Below are positions 15,717 through 28,602 of a stretch of DNA of 64,000 nt, in pieces. The notes under the pieces were generated by a model, which did not search any database, was not told where the DNA came from, and saw only the letters and a program-made list of their open reading frames with translations. A program made the translations under genes and the position numbers. Position 1 is the stretch's first letter. Every line of letters begins with the position of its first letter. Source of the DNA: Catellatospora vulcania (GTDB lineage Bacteria; Actinomycetota; Actinomycetes; Mycobacteriales; Micromonosporaceae); assembly GCF_009720385.1 (NCBI RefSeq), contig NZ_WARX01000001.1, positions 1,302,001 through 1,366,000 on the forward strand, given 5' to 3'.

Positions 15717-16712
15717 ATGCCTACGACACTCGGTGCGCTGCGCAGCCTCATGATGACTCCGTCGCTGGCCTCCGTCGGGTTCGCCGCCAGAGGTTTCCCG
15801 GTCGAGGAGACCGCGGCGACCCGCCGGTTGGAGGCGATCCCGCAGGCGGTGGTGTGCGGGTTCGAATGGGCGATCGACGCCCGCACGATGTGGGAGGTCG
15901 AGCGCCGGCTGGACCTGGTCGAGCCCGAGATGAGGGGCTTCGCCTACGAGGGCGCGACCATGGCGTACACCATCCGCGACGCGATGGCGGGCGGGCGCGG
16001 CACCCGGGCGCGCGACCTGCTGCGGGGCCCGGCGCAGCCGCACGTCTTCCTCACCTACATCGGCATCGGGTTCGCCATGGCCCGGTTGCCGCGGCCGCTG
16101 TGGGCCCGCGTGCTGCCCGACCTGACCGGCACCCCGTACTACCCGACGATGAGCTGGCTGGCCGTGGACGGGCTGGGGTTCGACCGGGCCTACTTCGACA
16201 CCGACCGCTGGGTGGGGCGCAGGCAGCGGCCGCGGCCCTACCCGTGGCAGGGCCATGCCGGCTACTTCCCGAGGGCCTTCGACCAGGGCATCGGTCGGGC
16301 GCTGTGGTTCATCAACGGCGGGCGCCCGGGGCCGGTCGCCGACGCGGTCGAGCGGTTCGAGCCGGACCGGCACGGTGACCTGTGGAGCGGGGTGGGCCTG
16401 GCGGCCACGTTCGCCGGCGGGTGCAGCTGCGAGGAATTGGTGGCGCTGCGCCGGTTCGCCGGATCGCACGTCGCCGACCTGGGCCAGGGTGCCGTCTTCG
16501 CGGCGAAGGCGCGCGACTTCTCGGGCTTCGTGCCGGTGCACACCGAGCAGGCGGCGGGCATCCTGGCCGGTCTGCCGGTGGCTGCGGCGTCGGCGCTGGC
16601 CGACGAGGTGACCTCCGACGGCCCGGATGAGGCGGGCCTGCCCCGGTACGAGACGTGGCGCGCACGCCTGCGGGAGGCGCTGTCCCGCCGGGCCGCGCCA
16701 CTGCCGGGCTGA
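15717..16712 (+). CDS. DUF1702 family protein (enediyne E3/UnbL type), copy 1
   Basis: 331 residues; the ATG at 15717 follows GGAGGGACG. The sequence FAARGFPV, RGFAYEGATMAYTIRDAM, YIGIGFAMARLP and DQGIGRALWF are shared with the neighbouring gene. This DUF1702 pattern accompanies enediyne PKS genes, where one member is called E3 or UnbL. The biochemical role of the family is unknown; it is used as a marker of enediyne clusters. The two copies differ strongly (roughly a third identical by eye), so this is an old duplication rather than a recent one. It is possible that the pair corresponds to E2 and E3. Confidence 0.85.
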   Translation: MPTTLGALRSLMMTPSLASVGFAARGFPVEETAATRRLEAIPQAVVCGFEWAIDARTMWEVERRLDLVEPEMRGFAYEGATMAYTIRDAMAGGRGTRARDLLRGPAQPHVFLTYIGIGFAMARLPRPLWARVLPDLTGTPYYPTMSWLAVDGLGFDRAYFDTDRWVGRRQRPRPYPWQGHAGYFPRAFDQGIGRALWFINGGRPGPVADAVERFEPDRHGDLWSGVGLAATFAGGCSCEELVALRRFAGSHVADLGQGAVFAAKARDFSGFVPVHTEQAAGILAGLPVAAASALADEVTSDGPDEAGLPRYETWRARLREALSRRAAPLPG

Positions 16713-16753
16713 GCCGGGTCGCGCCGGGCTGGTCGAAGTCCGGCGCGAAATTG

Positions 16754-16771
16754 CGCATTGGCGCGTTCGGC
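16754..16771 (+). promoter_or_regulatory. element shared with the AraC upstream region
   Basis: CGCATTGGCGC followed by GTTCGGC lies about 90 bp before the second DUF1702 gene. It matches 15 of 18 bases with 27006-27023 upstream of the AraC regulator. A common binding site is possible, but chance in GC-rich DNA cannot be excluded. Confidence 0.3.
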
Positions 16772-16859
16772 AACGCAGAAGAAGAAATAGCCGAATTTCA
16801 CTGCCACGATTTCCTGGAACGTCATCGAACCACGACACGACGACGGCCGGGAGCTGTTC

Positions 16860-17831
16860 ATGGGACCTTATCGCCGCCTACGCAGGCGCATTCTCACACC
16901 TGACATCGCCGAGACGAAAGTCGATGTCAGAGGCTTTCATGTAAAGAACGCCGAAACCCGCGAACTGCTGGAGACGATCGGTCGCAGCTTCCTCGAAGGC
17001 TACGGCTACGCCGCCGAGGCGCGCCGTGCGGTCGACGCCGAACAGGGGCTCGAAACCGTCCCGACGCGCTTTCGCGGATTCGCCTACGAGGGCGCCGCAA
17101 TGGGCTTCGCGGTCCGTGAAGGGCTGCCCGTCGGCGGGCGTGGACTGGTGCGCGACTTCCTGGCCGGGCGGGCCGCCGACCACATCTACATGGCGTACGT
17201 CGGGGTCGGCTGGGCCATGGCCCGGCTGCCCCGGTGGCGCTGGCGCACGCTGTACGCGCCCGACCCGCTGCTGCGCTGGCTCGTGCTCGACGGCTACGGC
17301 TTCCACCAGGCGTATTTCCACACCGACCGCTACGTCTACCAGCAGCATCAGGAGACCGACTTCCCGTGGCCGGCGGACCCGTTCCGCTGGTATGCCCAGC
17401 ACGCCATCGACCAGGGCATCGGCCGCGGCATGTGGTTCGTGGGCGGCACCGACGCCGAACTCGTGGCCCGGATGATCAACCGGTTCCCGGCGCAGCGCCG
17501 CGCGGACCTGTACGCCGGCGCCGCGCTGGCGGCCACCTACGCCGGCGGTGCCGACCGCGACGAGCTGGCCTGCTTCTGGGACCTGGGGCGTGCCTACCGG
17601 CCGCAGATCGCGCAGGGCTCGGCGTTCGCCGCGGGCGCCCGGGTGCGGGCGGGCCTGGAGGTGCCGCACACCGAGACGGCCACCCAGCTGTTCTGCGGGC
17701 TGAGCCCCGTGCAGGCCAAGCAGGTCACCGACGACGCGCTGACGGACCTGGCCGACGACGGCAGCACGCCGTCGTGGGAGGTCTGGCGCCGGCGCATCGC
17801 CGACACCCTCGCCGCGCAGCGGCAGTTCTGA
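16860..17831 (+). CDS. DUF1702 family protein (enediyne E3/UnbL type), copy 2
   Basis: 323 residues from the ATG at 16860, 44 bp upstream of the PKS gene. Core segments RGFAYEGAAMGFAVREGL, YVGVGWAMARLP, LDGYGFHQAYFHTDRYVY and DQGIGRGMWFVGG identify DUF1702. The position next to pksE matches the E3 gene order of known cassettes, so this copy is the better candidate for the E3 counterpart. No catalytic motif or signal peptide is evident. Confidence 0.87.
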   Translation: MGPYRRLRRRILTPDIAETKVDVRGFHVKNAETRELLETIGRSFLEGYGYAAEARRAVDAEQGLETVPTRFRGFAYEGAAMGFAVREGLPVGGRGLVRDFLAGRAADHIYMAYVGVGWAMARLPRWRWRTLYAPDPLLRWLVLDGYGFHQAYFHTDRYVYQQHQETDFPWPADPFRWYAQHAIDQGIGRGMWFVGGTDAELVARMINRFPAQRRADLYAGAALAATYAGGADRDELACFWDLGRAYRPQIAQGSAFAAGARVRAGLEVPHTETATQLFCGLSPVQAKQVTDDALTDLADDGSTPSWEVWRRRIADTLAAQRQF

Positions 17832-17875
17832 ACCACCCCGGCCGCATCGCGGCCAGGCAGGAGAGAGGCTCAACG

Positions 17876-23649
<5,774 letters not shown>

Positions 23650-23650
<1 letters not shown>

Positions 23651-24090
23651 TGGACAACTACTTCGAGTACCTGCACACGGTCGGCTTCGAGGAGACCAAC
23701 ATCGTCGGCAACGTGTACTACGTGAACTACCTGCGCTGGCAGGGCCGCTGCCGGGAGATGTTCCTCAAGGACCGCGCCCCTGAGGTGCTGGCCGACCTCC
23801 AGGACGACCTGAAGCTGTTCACACTCAAGGTCGACTGCGAGTTCTTCGCCGAGATCACCGCCTTCGACGAGCTGTCGATCCGGATGCGGTTGATCGAGCT
23901 GGCGCAGACGCAGATCCAGTTCGGGTTCGACTACGTGCGCCTCGATCCGCACGGCGAGACGCTCATCGCCCGGGGCGGGCAGCGCGTGGCCTGCATGCGC
24001 GGGCCCAACACGCGCACGGTGCCGGCCCGGGTCCCGCAGCCGCTGGTCCGCGCGCTGGAGCCATACCAGCTCGCGGCCGCACGAGTGTGA
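23650..24090 (+). CDS. enediyne thioesterase, E10 type (hotdog fold)
   Basis: 146 residues; the ATG shares one base with the PKS stop, so translation is coupled. MDNYFEYLHTVGFEETNIVGNVYYVNYLRWQGRCREMF is replaced here by its key parts: TVGFEETN, VGNVYYVNYLRWQG and CREMFL. These are characteristic of the CalE7/SgcE10 group of 4-hydroxybenzoyl-CoA-type hotdog thioesterases. The enzyme releases the nascent polyene from PksE. Gene order pksE-E10 is the hallmark of the enediyne cassette. Confidence 0.95.
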
Positions 24091-24102
24091 TCGGAGACGC
24101 AC

Positions 24103-24639
24103 GTGAACACCCGATTGATGACCCGCGGGGAACCGGGGGACACCAAAGTGCTGCGGCGTGCCTTCGGGACGTTCGCCACCGGCGTCACGGTCGTGACCGT
24201 CGGTGGCGACACCCCGCACGGCATGACCGCCAACTCGTTCACCACCGTCTCGCTGGACCCGCCGCTGGTGCTCATCTGCGTCGGCCGCGAGGCGGTCATG
24301 CACGCCGTCCTCTGCGAGCAGGGCAGCTTCGGCGTCTCCGTGCTCGCGGCGGACCAGGGGCCGCTGGCCAGCTACTTCGCTGACCGCAACCGGCCCCTGG
24401 GGCAGGAGCAGTTCGCGGGGGTGGCGTGCCAGAGCGGCCAGCTCACCGGGGCGCCCCTGCTCGTCGGGGCACTGGCACACTTCGAGTGCGTGGTGCGGCG
24501 CACCTACGAGGGCGGGGACCACACGATATTCCTCGCCGAGCCGGTCTCGCTGCACCGCTGCGCCGACGACCAGGCGCTGCTGTTCCTGAACGGCCGATTC
24601 CGGCAGGTCGAATCCGAACGAAGCGAGGCCACCACATGA
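24103..24639 (+). CDS. flavin reductase (FMN-binding split barrel), E6-like
   Basis: 178 residues from GTG 24103. LRRAFGTFATGVTVVTVGG, HGMTANSFTTVSLDPPLVLICV and FGVSVLAADQ are the flavin reductase-like split-barrel signature. It would supply reduced FAD or FMN to a two-component monooxygenase. The stop overlaps the start of the P450 gene (ATGA). It resembles E6 of 9-membered enediyne clusters in type and size. No separate two-component oxygenase is adjacent, so its partner is unclear. Confidence 0.9.
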   Translation: MNTRLMTRGEPGDTKVLRRAFGTFATGVTVVTVGGDTPHGMTANSFTTVSLDPPLVLICVGREAVMHAVLCEQGSFGVSVLAADQGPLASYFADRNRPLGQEQFAGVACQSGQLTGAPLLVGALAHFECVVRRTYEGGDHTIFLAEPVSLHRCADDQALLFLNGRFRQVESERSEATT

Positions 24640-25997
24640 CCACCTCCGTGGGGCGGCGCCGGCAGGCGCCGCCCGGCCCGCCGCGTACGGACGCGCTGCG
24701 TCAGCTGGCGATCATGAACCGTGACCGGCTGGCGATGCTGACCATGGCCGCGCAGGAGTACGGCGACGCCGCCAAGCTGCCGGTCGGCCCGAAGACGCTC
24801 TACTTCTTCAACCACCCCGACCACGCCAAGCATGTGCTGGCCGACAACGCGGCCAACTACCACAAGGGCATCGGTCTGGTCCACGCCCGGCGCGCGCTGG
24901 GCGACGGACTGCTGACCAGCGAGGGCGAGCTGTGGCGCAAGCAGCGCCGGGTCATCCAGCCGGCGTTCCAGAGCAAGCGGATCGCGGCCCAGGCCGGTGC
25001 GCTCGCGCAGGAGGGGGCCGCGCTCGTGGAGCGGCTGCGGGCCTACGAGGGCCGCGGCCCGGTCGACGTGGTGCAGGAGATGACCGGCCTGACGCTGGGG
25101 GTGCTGGGCCGTACGCTACTCGACGCCGACCTGGGCGAGTTCGACAACATCGGCTCCATGTTCGGGGTGGTGCAGGACCAGGCGATGTTCGAGCTGGAGA
25201 CGCTCAGCGCGGTGCCGACCTGGTTGCCGCTGCCGCACCAGCTGCGTTTCCGGCGGGCCCGCCGGGAACTGGGCCTCGTGGTCGACGAGCTGGTGAGCCG
25301 CCGGCGCAGCCGCGTCGCCGACCGGGACGACGTCCTGTCGCGCCTGATCGTCTCCACGGACCAGGAGGCCGATCCGGAGGTGGGGCGAGTTCGGCTGCGC
25401 GATGAGCTGGTGACCCTGCTGCTGGCCGGGCACGAGACCACGGCCAGCACGCTGAGCTGGACGCTCTACCTCATCGACCGGCATCCGCAGGTGCGTGAGC
25501 GGCTGCGCGAGGAGGCGGTGTCGGTGCTCGGGGACCGGCTGCCGCAGTACGAGGACCTGGCCGGGCTGCGGTACACGGCGATGGTGGTGGAGGAGGTGAT
25601 GCGGCTCTATCCGCCGGTGTGGCTGCTGCCACGCAAGTCGCTGGCCGAGGACGTGATCGGCGGCTACCGCGTGCCGGCCGGCGCCGATGTGCTGATCAGC
25701 CCGTACACGCTGCACCGGCATCCGGGGTTCTGGGACGAGCCGGACCGGTTCGACCCGTCGCGGTTCGACCCGTCGCTGCCGTCGGAGCGGCCGAGATACG
25801 CCTACATCCCGTTCGGCGCCGGCCCGCGCTTCTGCGTCGGCAACCACCTGGGCATGATGGAGGCGACGTTCGTGGTCGCCATGCTGGCCCGCGACCTGCG
25901 TCTCACGCTGGCCCCGGGCCGCCAGGTGGTGGCTGAGCCGATGCTGTCGCTGCGTATCCGCGGCGGCCTGCCGATGACAGTAGACCCGGCCGCCTGA
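24636..25997 (+). CDS. cytochrome P450 (E7-like)
   Basis: 453 residues, start overlapping the flavin reductase stop. The I-helix oxygen-binding motif is AGHETTAS, the K-helix is EEVMRLYPP, and the heme loop FGAGPRFCVGNHLG carries the cysteine ligand. N-terminal WRKQRRVIQPAF is the C-helix. There is no reductase fusion and no membrane anchor, so it is a soluble class I enzyme needing ferredoxin. As the last gene of the PKS operon it is likely to oxidise the enediyne core, as proposed for E7. A terminator follows. Confidence 0.93.
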   Translation: MTTSVGRRRQAPPGPPRTDALRQLAIMNRDRLAMLTMAAQEYGDAAKLPVGPKTLYFFNHPDHAKHVLADNAANYHKGIGLVHARRALGDGLLTSEGELWRKQRRVIQPAFQSKRIAAQAGALAQEGAALVERLRAYEGRGPVDVVQEMTGLTLGVLGRTLLDADLGEFDNIGSMFGVVQDQAMFELETLSAVPTWLPLPHQLRFRRARRELGLVVDELVSRRRSRVADRDDVLSRLIVSTDQEADPEVGRVRLRDELVTLLLAGHETTASTLSWTLYLIDRHPQVRERLREEAVSVLGDRLPQYEDLAGLRYTAMVVEEVMRLYPPVWLLPRKSLAEDVIGGYRVPAGADVLISPYTLHRHPGFWDEPDRFDPSRFDPSLPSERPRYAYIPFGAGPRFCVGNHLGMMEATFVVAMLARDLRLTLAPGRQVVAEPMLSLRIRGGLPMTVDPAA

Positions 25998-26012
25998 ACC
26001 GGGCGCGGCAGC

Positions 26013-26041
26013 GGGCTCGTGTCCAACCCGGACACGAGCCC
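26013..26041 (+). terminator. terminator of the main biosynthetic operon
   Basis: A perfect 12-bp stem, GGGCTCGTGTCC, with loop AACCC, begins 15 bp after the P450 stop. Confidence 0.8.
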
Positions 26042-26082
26042 GCCGGCGTGTCCGGGTCGCGTCCGGCGCACCGCAAACGGAA

Positions 26083-26103
26083 CCCCCGCCGGGCGGGCGG
26101 GGG
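26083..26103 (-). terminator. terminator of the AraC gene
   Basis: An 8-bp stem (CCCCCGCC with its complement, 5-base loop) lies 31 bp beyond the AraC stop. On the minus strand it is followed by a T-containing stretch, GTTCCGTTTG. Confidence 0.55.
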
Positions 26104-26133
26104 CTGCGGCGGGAAGGGCGGAGCGGGGCGGGC

Positions 26134-26904
26134 TCAGGCGGCGCCTGAGGCGGCGATACGCGCCAGCGCGGCGGTGCGGACGTCGAGCAGCGCCATCAGG
26201 ACCGGCGGGTCCAGGGCACGGACCGGCTTGAGCTGTACGTCGGCGCCCTCGACGGTCGTGTCGCGGCTGACCGTGACCGGACCGAGGGAGGCCACGCACA
26301 CCTGCCGGTCGGCGCTGTCGGGCCTGGCCGTGTCGAAGGGCACCGAATGGGCCAGCAGATGCCACATCCCGGGTGGCACGTTCTCCAGCAGATAGGGCCC
26401 TGGCTCCTGCATCACCGCGCAGGCGATCGGTTTGCCCTCGGGGATGCGGTCGCGGAACAGGCCGAGGAAGATGCTCTCCCGCCGGTCCGGGTCGTGCGGG
26501 CGGACGATCCCCCGCACCGTGGCCAATTTGCCGGGCGGCACGAACGCCCCACCGGTCTGGATCTCGGGGGTGACGCCATGCTGGCGGCGGTAGATCGTGG
26601 GCGAAAGCCCGACGCTGCGGGTGAACCGGGTGCTGAACGTGCCGACGCTGGTGTAGCCCACTCGCAGGCTGATGTCGGAGACGTTGAACGACGTTGTGAC
26701 CAGCAGTTGTTTGGCCTGTTGAAGACGCAGGGCGGACAGGAACCTTCCGGGCGAGAGGCCGGTGACTCGCTGGAACATCCGGGAGAAGTGGAACTTGCTG
26801 AACATGGCCACGCGGGCCATGTCGTCTATCGTCATTTGCTCTTCCAGGTTGTCGCGCATCACGGTGATGACACGCTCGACAGCTCTTTCCGCCTGGGTGT
26901 TCAT
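26134..26904 (-). CDS. AraC/XylS-family transcriptional regulator
   Basis: 256 residues. The DNA-binding domain is N-terminal (about 5-110), with two helix-turn-helices: MTIDDMARVAMFSKFHFSR, and VSDISLRVGYTSVGTFSTR followed by VGLSPTIYRR. The C-terminal part is a sensing domain I cannot name, with PGMWHLLAHSVPF resembling GyrI-like small-molecule-binding modules. It lies between the two biosynthetic transcription units and faces a long upstream region with inverted repeats, so it is a likely pathway regulator, possibly sensing the product. 9-membered clusters often carry an AraC-type gene (SgcR2); homology was not tested. Confidence 0.9.
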   Translation of the reverse strand: MNTQAERAVERVITVMRDNLEEQMTIDDMARVAMFSKFHFSRMFQRVTGLSPGRFLSALRLQQAKQLLVTTSFNVSDISLRVGYTSVGTFSTRFTRSVGLSPTIYRRQHGVTPEIQTGGAFVPPGKLATVRGIVRPHDPDRRESIFLGLFRDRIPEGKPIACAVMQEPGPYLLENVPPGMWHLLAHSVPFDTARPDSADRQVCVASLGPVTVSRDTTVEGADVQLKPVRALDPPVLMALLDVRTAALARIAASGAA

Positions 26905-26967
26905 GGGACCTCACTGCCTCCTCGGGTCGAAGGGCGCAGCGCCATCAGGAAACCGCTCGGCACGGGT

Positions 26968-27031
26968 CGACAAATGCTTTCGGGCACGCCTGTGATAGGC
27001 GCGACCGCATTGGCGCATCGGGCATTTGTCG
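26968..27031 (-). promoter_or_regulatory. paired operator upstream of the AraC gene
   Basis: CGACAAATGC at 26968-26977 and its exact complement GCATTTGTCG at 27022-27031 are 44 bp apart, starting 64 bp upstream of the AraC start. Widely spaced half-sites suit the looping or dimeric binding of AraC-type proteins; autoregulation is the simplest reading. Confidence 0.5.
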
Positions 27032-27404
27032 TCGTGCTGAACGATTTCCGGAGTGCGTCTCCGGGGAACTTGTCCACATGGCCGGGGATGCCGTCCGTGC
27101 GGTCGATTCCACTTCGGTCATCCGGTGGGGGTGACCGAAGTCGATGTTAGGGAGAAGTGATCCACGGGACAACACCCGTCTCGTAACGTGTGCGGCCGAG
27201 ATCGTTCAGCGTGCGCGCACGAGGGTCGAAGGACGGACCCCACCAGCGCGTTCAATGTGACCCGGCAGTAGCTTCCCGGCCAAGTAAGCAACTATTTGGA
27301 GAGGCACGGTTGGCACTATTCACTATCCATTACGGTCACTCATAGCAACTGCCGACAAGGCTTCGCACCCCGTCTGCGGGCGCCGGAACACGGGCTGAAG
27401 TGCG

Positions 27405-27436
27405 ACGGTGAGCGCTCTCCGAGAGTCGCTCACCGT
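27405..27436. promoter_or_regulatory. long dyad upstream of the MerR gene
   Basis: ACGGTGAGCG and its exact complement CGCTCACCGT flank a 12-bp centre that itself contains CTCTCCGAGAG. As RNA it would form a stable hairpin; as DNA it is a strong dyad. It lies 223 bp before the MerR start, with no gene ending nearby, so a regulatory role is more likely than termination. Confidence 0.45.
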
Positions 27437-27658
27437 AGTTGAGTGCGTACACAACGATATTTCGGGCATCGCGGGTGGCCGCACGCCGCGACGGCGCGCG
27501 GTCGGGCCGGGCCCGCCGACGTCCTGTCGGGTGCCCGTCGGTGGGCAAGAAACCCCAGTTGAGCAGGGCTTCGAAGCCTCTGCGCCTGGTGGCCCGAAGG
27601 TTGCCCCGTCTCGATCAATGTGGAACCATGGACCGCGTTTCCAACCTGACGGAGTTCG

Positions 27659-28321
27659 ATGAAGATTTCGCACCTCAGCAGGCTGAGTGGGGTTTCGGTC
27701 CCGACCATCAAGTTCTATCTACGAGAACAGCTGTTACCGCCCGGCGTGCCGACGGCGCGCAACCAAGCCGAGTACGACGAGGCCCATCTCGCCCGGTTGC
27801 GCCTCATCCGGCTGCTGACAGGCGTCGGTGACATGAGCCTGGCCGCAGTGCGCGACGTGCTGGCCGCCGTCGACGGCGACGACGTCTCACCGGCCGGCCT
27901 GGCCCAGGTGGTGAACCAGGCGCTCCGGGCCGAGTACCCGGTACCACCCGGCAGCCGGACCGCGTACGCCGACGTCGAACGCCGCGTCGACGGCTTCCTG
28001 GCCGGCATGGGCTGGCGGCTGTCGACGGGGTCGCCCGAGCGCGAGAGCCTGGTCCGTGTGCTCGCCACGCTCGAGGACCTGGGCCTGCCCGGCCTGCTCG
28101 AGGAGCTCGAGCCATATGTCGAGGCGGCTGACCGGATAACCGCGGCGGAAGTGGACCGACAGCAGTCCATCGATGACGCCGCGACGATCGTGGCCAGGAT
28201 CGTCCTGTTCGAAGTCGCCTTCTCCATCGTGCGCAGGATGGCCTTCAGTCATCATTTGGCACCTCGCGCCGACAGCAACCGACAGGGCGCTTCGGCGCCC
28301 CTTTTCGCGCCTAAGGGATAG
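27659..28321 (+). CDS. MerR-family transcriptional regulator with a TTA codon
   Basis: 220 residues. The N-terminal winged helix, ISHLSRLSGVSVPTIKFYLREQLLPPG, is split here into SRLSGVSVPTIKFYLREQ and LLPPG, and ARLRLIRLLTGVGDMSLAAV forms the second wing and helix. The C-terminal 140 residues are helical and unassigned, with no cysteine pattern for metal sensing. Leu26 is encoded by TTA (27734-27736), the rare codon read by the bldA tRNA, which would delay expression to late growth. A terminator hairpin overlaps the last codons. It sits directly upstream of UnbV/UnbU and probably controls the cluster. Confidence 0.88.
   Translation: MKISHLSRLSGVSVPTIKFYLREQLLPPGVPTARNQAEYDEAHLARLRLIRLLTGVGDMSLAAVRDVLAAVDGDDVSPAGLAQVVNQALRAEYPVPPGSRTAYADVERRVDGFLAGMGWRLSTGSPERESLVRVLATLEDLGLPGLLEELEPYVEAADRITAAEVDRQQSIDDAATIVARIVLFEVAFSIVRRMAFSHHLAPRADSNRQGASAPLFAPKG
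28285..28305 (+). terminator. tetraloop terminator overlapping the MerR 3' end
   Basis: GGGCGC-TTCG-GCGCCC followed by CTTTT is a compact Rho-independent terminator. It lies 16 bp before the MerR stop codon, inside the coding frame, so the annotated C-terminus may be a late addition. Confidence 0.65.
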
Positions 28322-28602
28322 GGAAACTCCCGCTCGGCGGGGTGACGTTCCCCGCCGCCTCGCGCATCCCGGGATGACCGCATTCCCGGCGACCTCTTCA
28401 ATCGTGCTCGGGCGCTTCCTTCAGCGCAGTATGAGCATTCCCCGAGAAGACACGCCCCGCCGGATCACGCCACGATATCGAGGTCGAGGACGGCGTCGAG
28501 AATTCTGTCGGCCTCGGTAGCCAACGGCAAGAAAAAACCAGTCCGTCTCCTCGCCCGGCGTTGTCGCGCTCGGGCGGTGAGCGCTGCCACCGAGGGGATT
28601 CC
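28322..28602. promoter_or_regulatory. leader region of the UnbV-UnbU unit
   Basis: 281 bp after the MerR terminator with no convincing gene. An A-rich patch (AAGAAAAAACC near 28530) is the only base-composition change. No copy of the cluster dyad was found here, so this unit may be controlled differently from the PKS operon. Confidence 0.3.

Larger units (their letters stand above)
26905..27658. promoter_or_regulatory. 754-bp control region between AraC and MerR genes
   Basis: No convincing gene is seen on either strand. The region holds an AraC-proximal inverted repeat (26968-27031), an element shared with 16754-16771 (27006-27023), an AT-rich stretch at about 27280-27350 and a 10-bp dyad (27405-27436). 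Frames that cross it have poor codon bias. Its length is exceptional for this dense DNA and marks it as the likely regulatory hub of the cluster. Confidence 0.5.

Noticed and set aside
16735-16771. TGCGCATTGGCGC as a dyad copy
   Set aside because: The TCGA core is absent; kept only as a separate weak shared element.
17234-17875. In-frame extension of the PKS frame to 17234, giving 2138 residues
   Set aside because: It overlaps the second DUF1702 gene in another frame, lacks a ribosome site, and enediyne synthases begin with the MTRIAIVGMACRYPD-like KS start used here.
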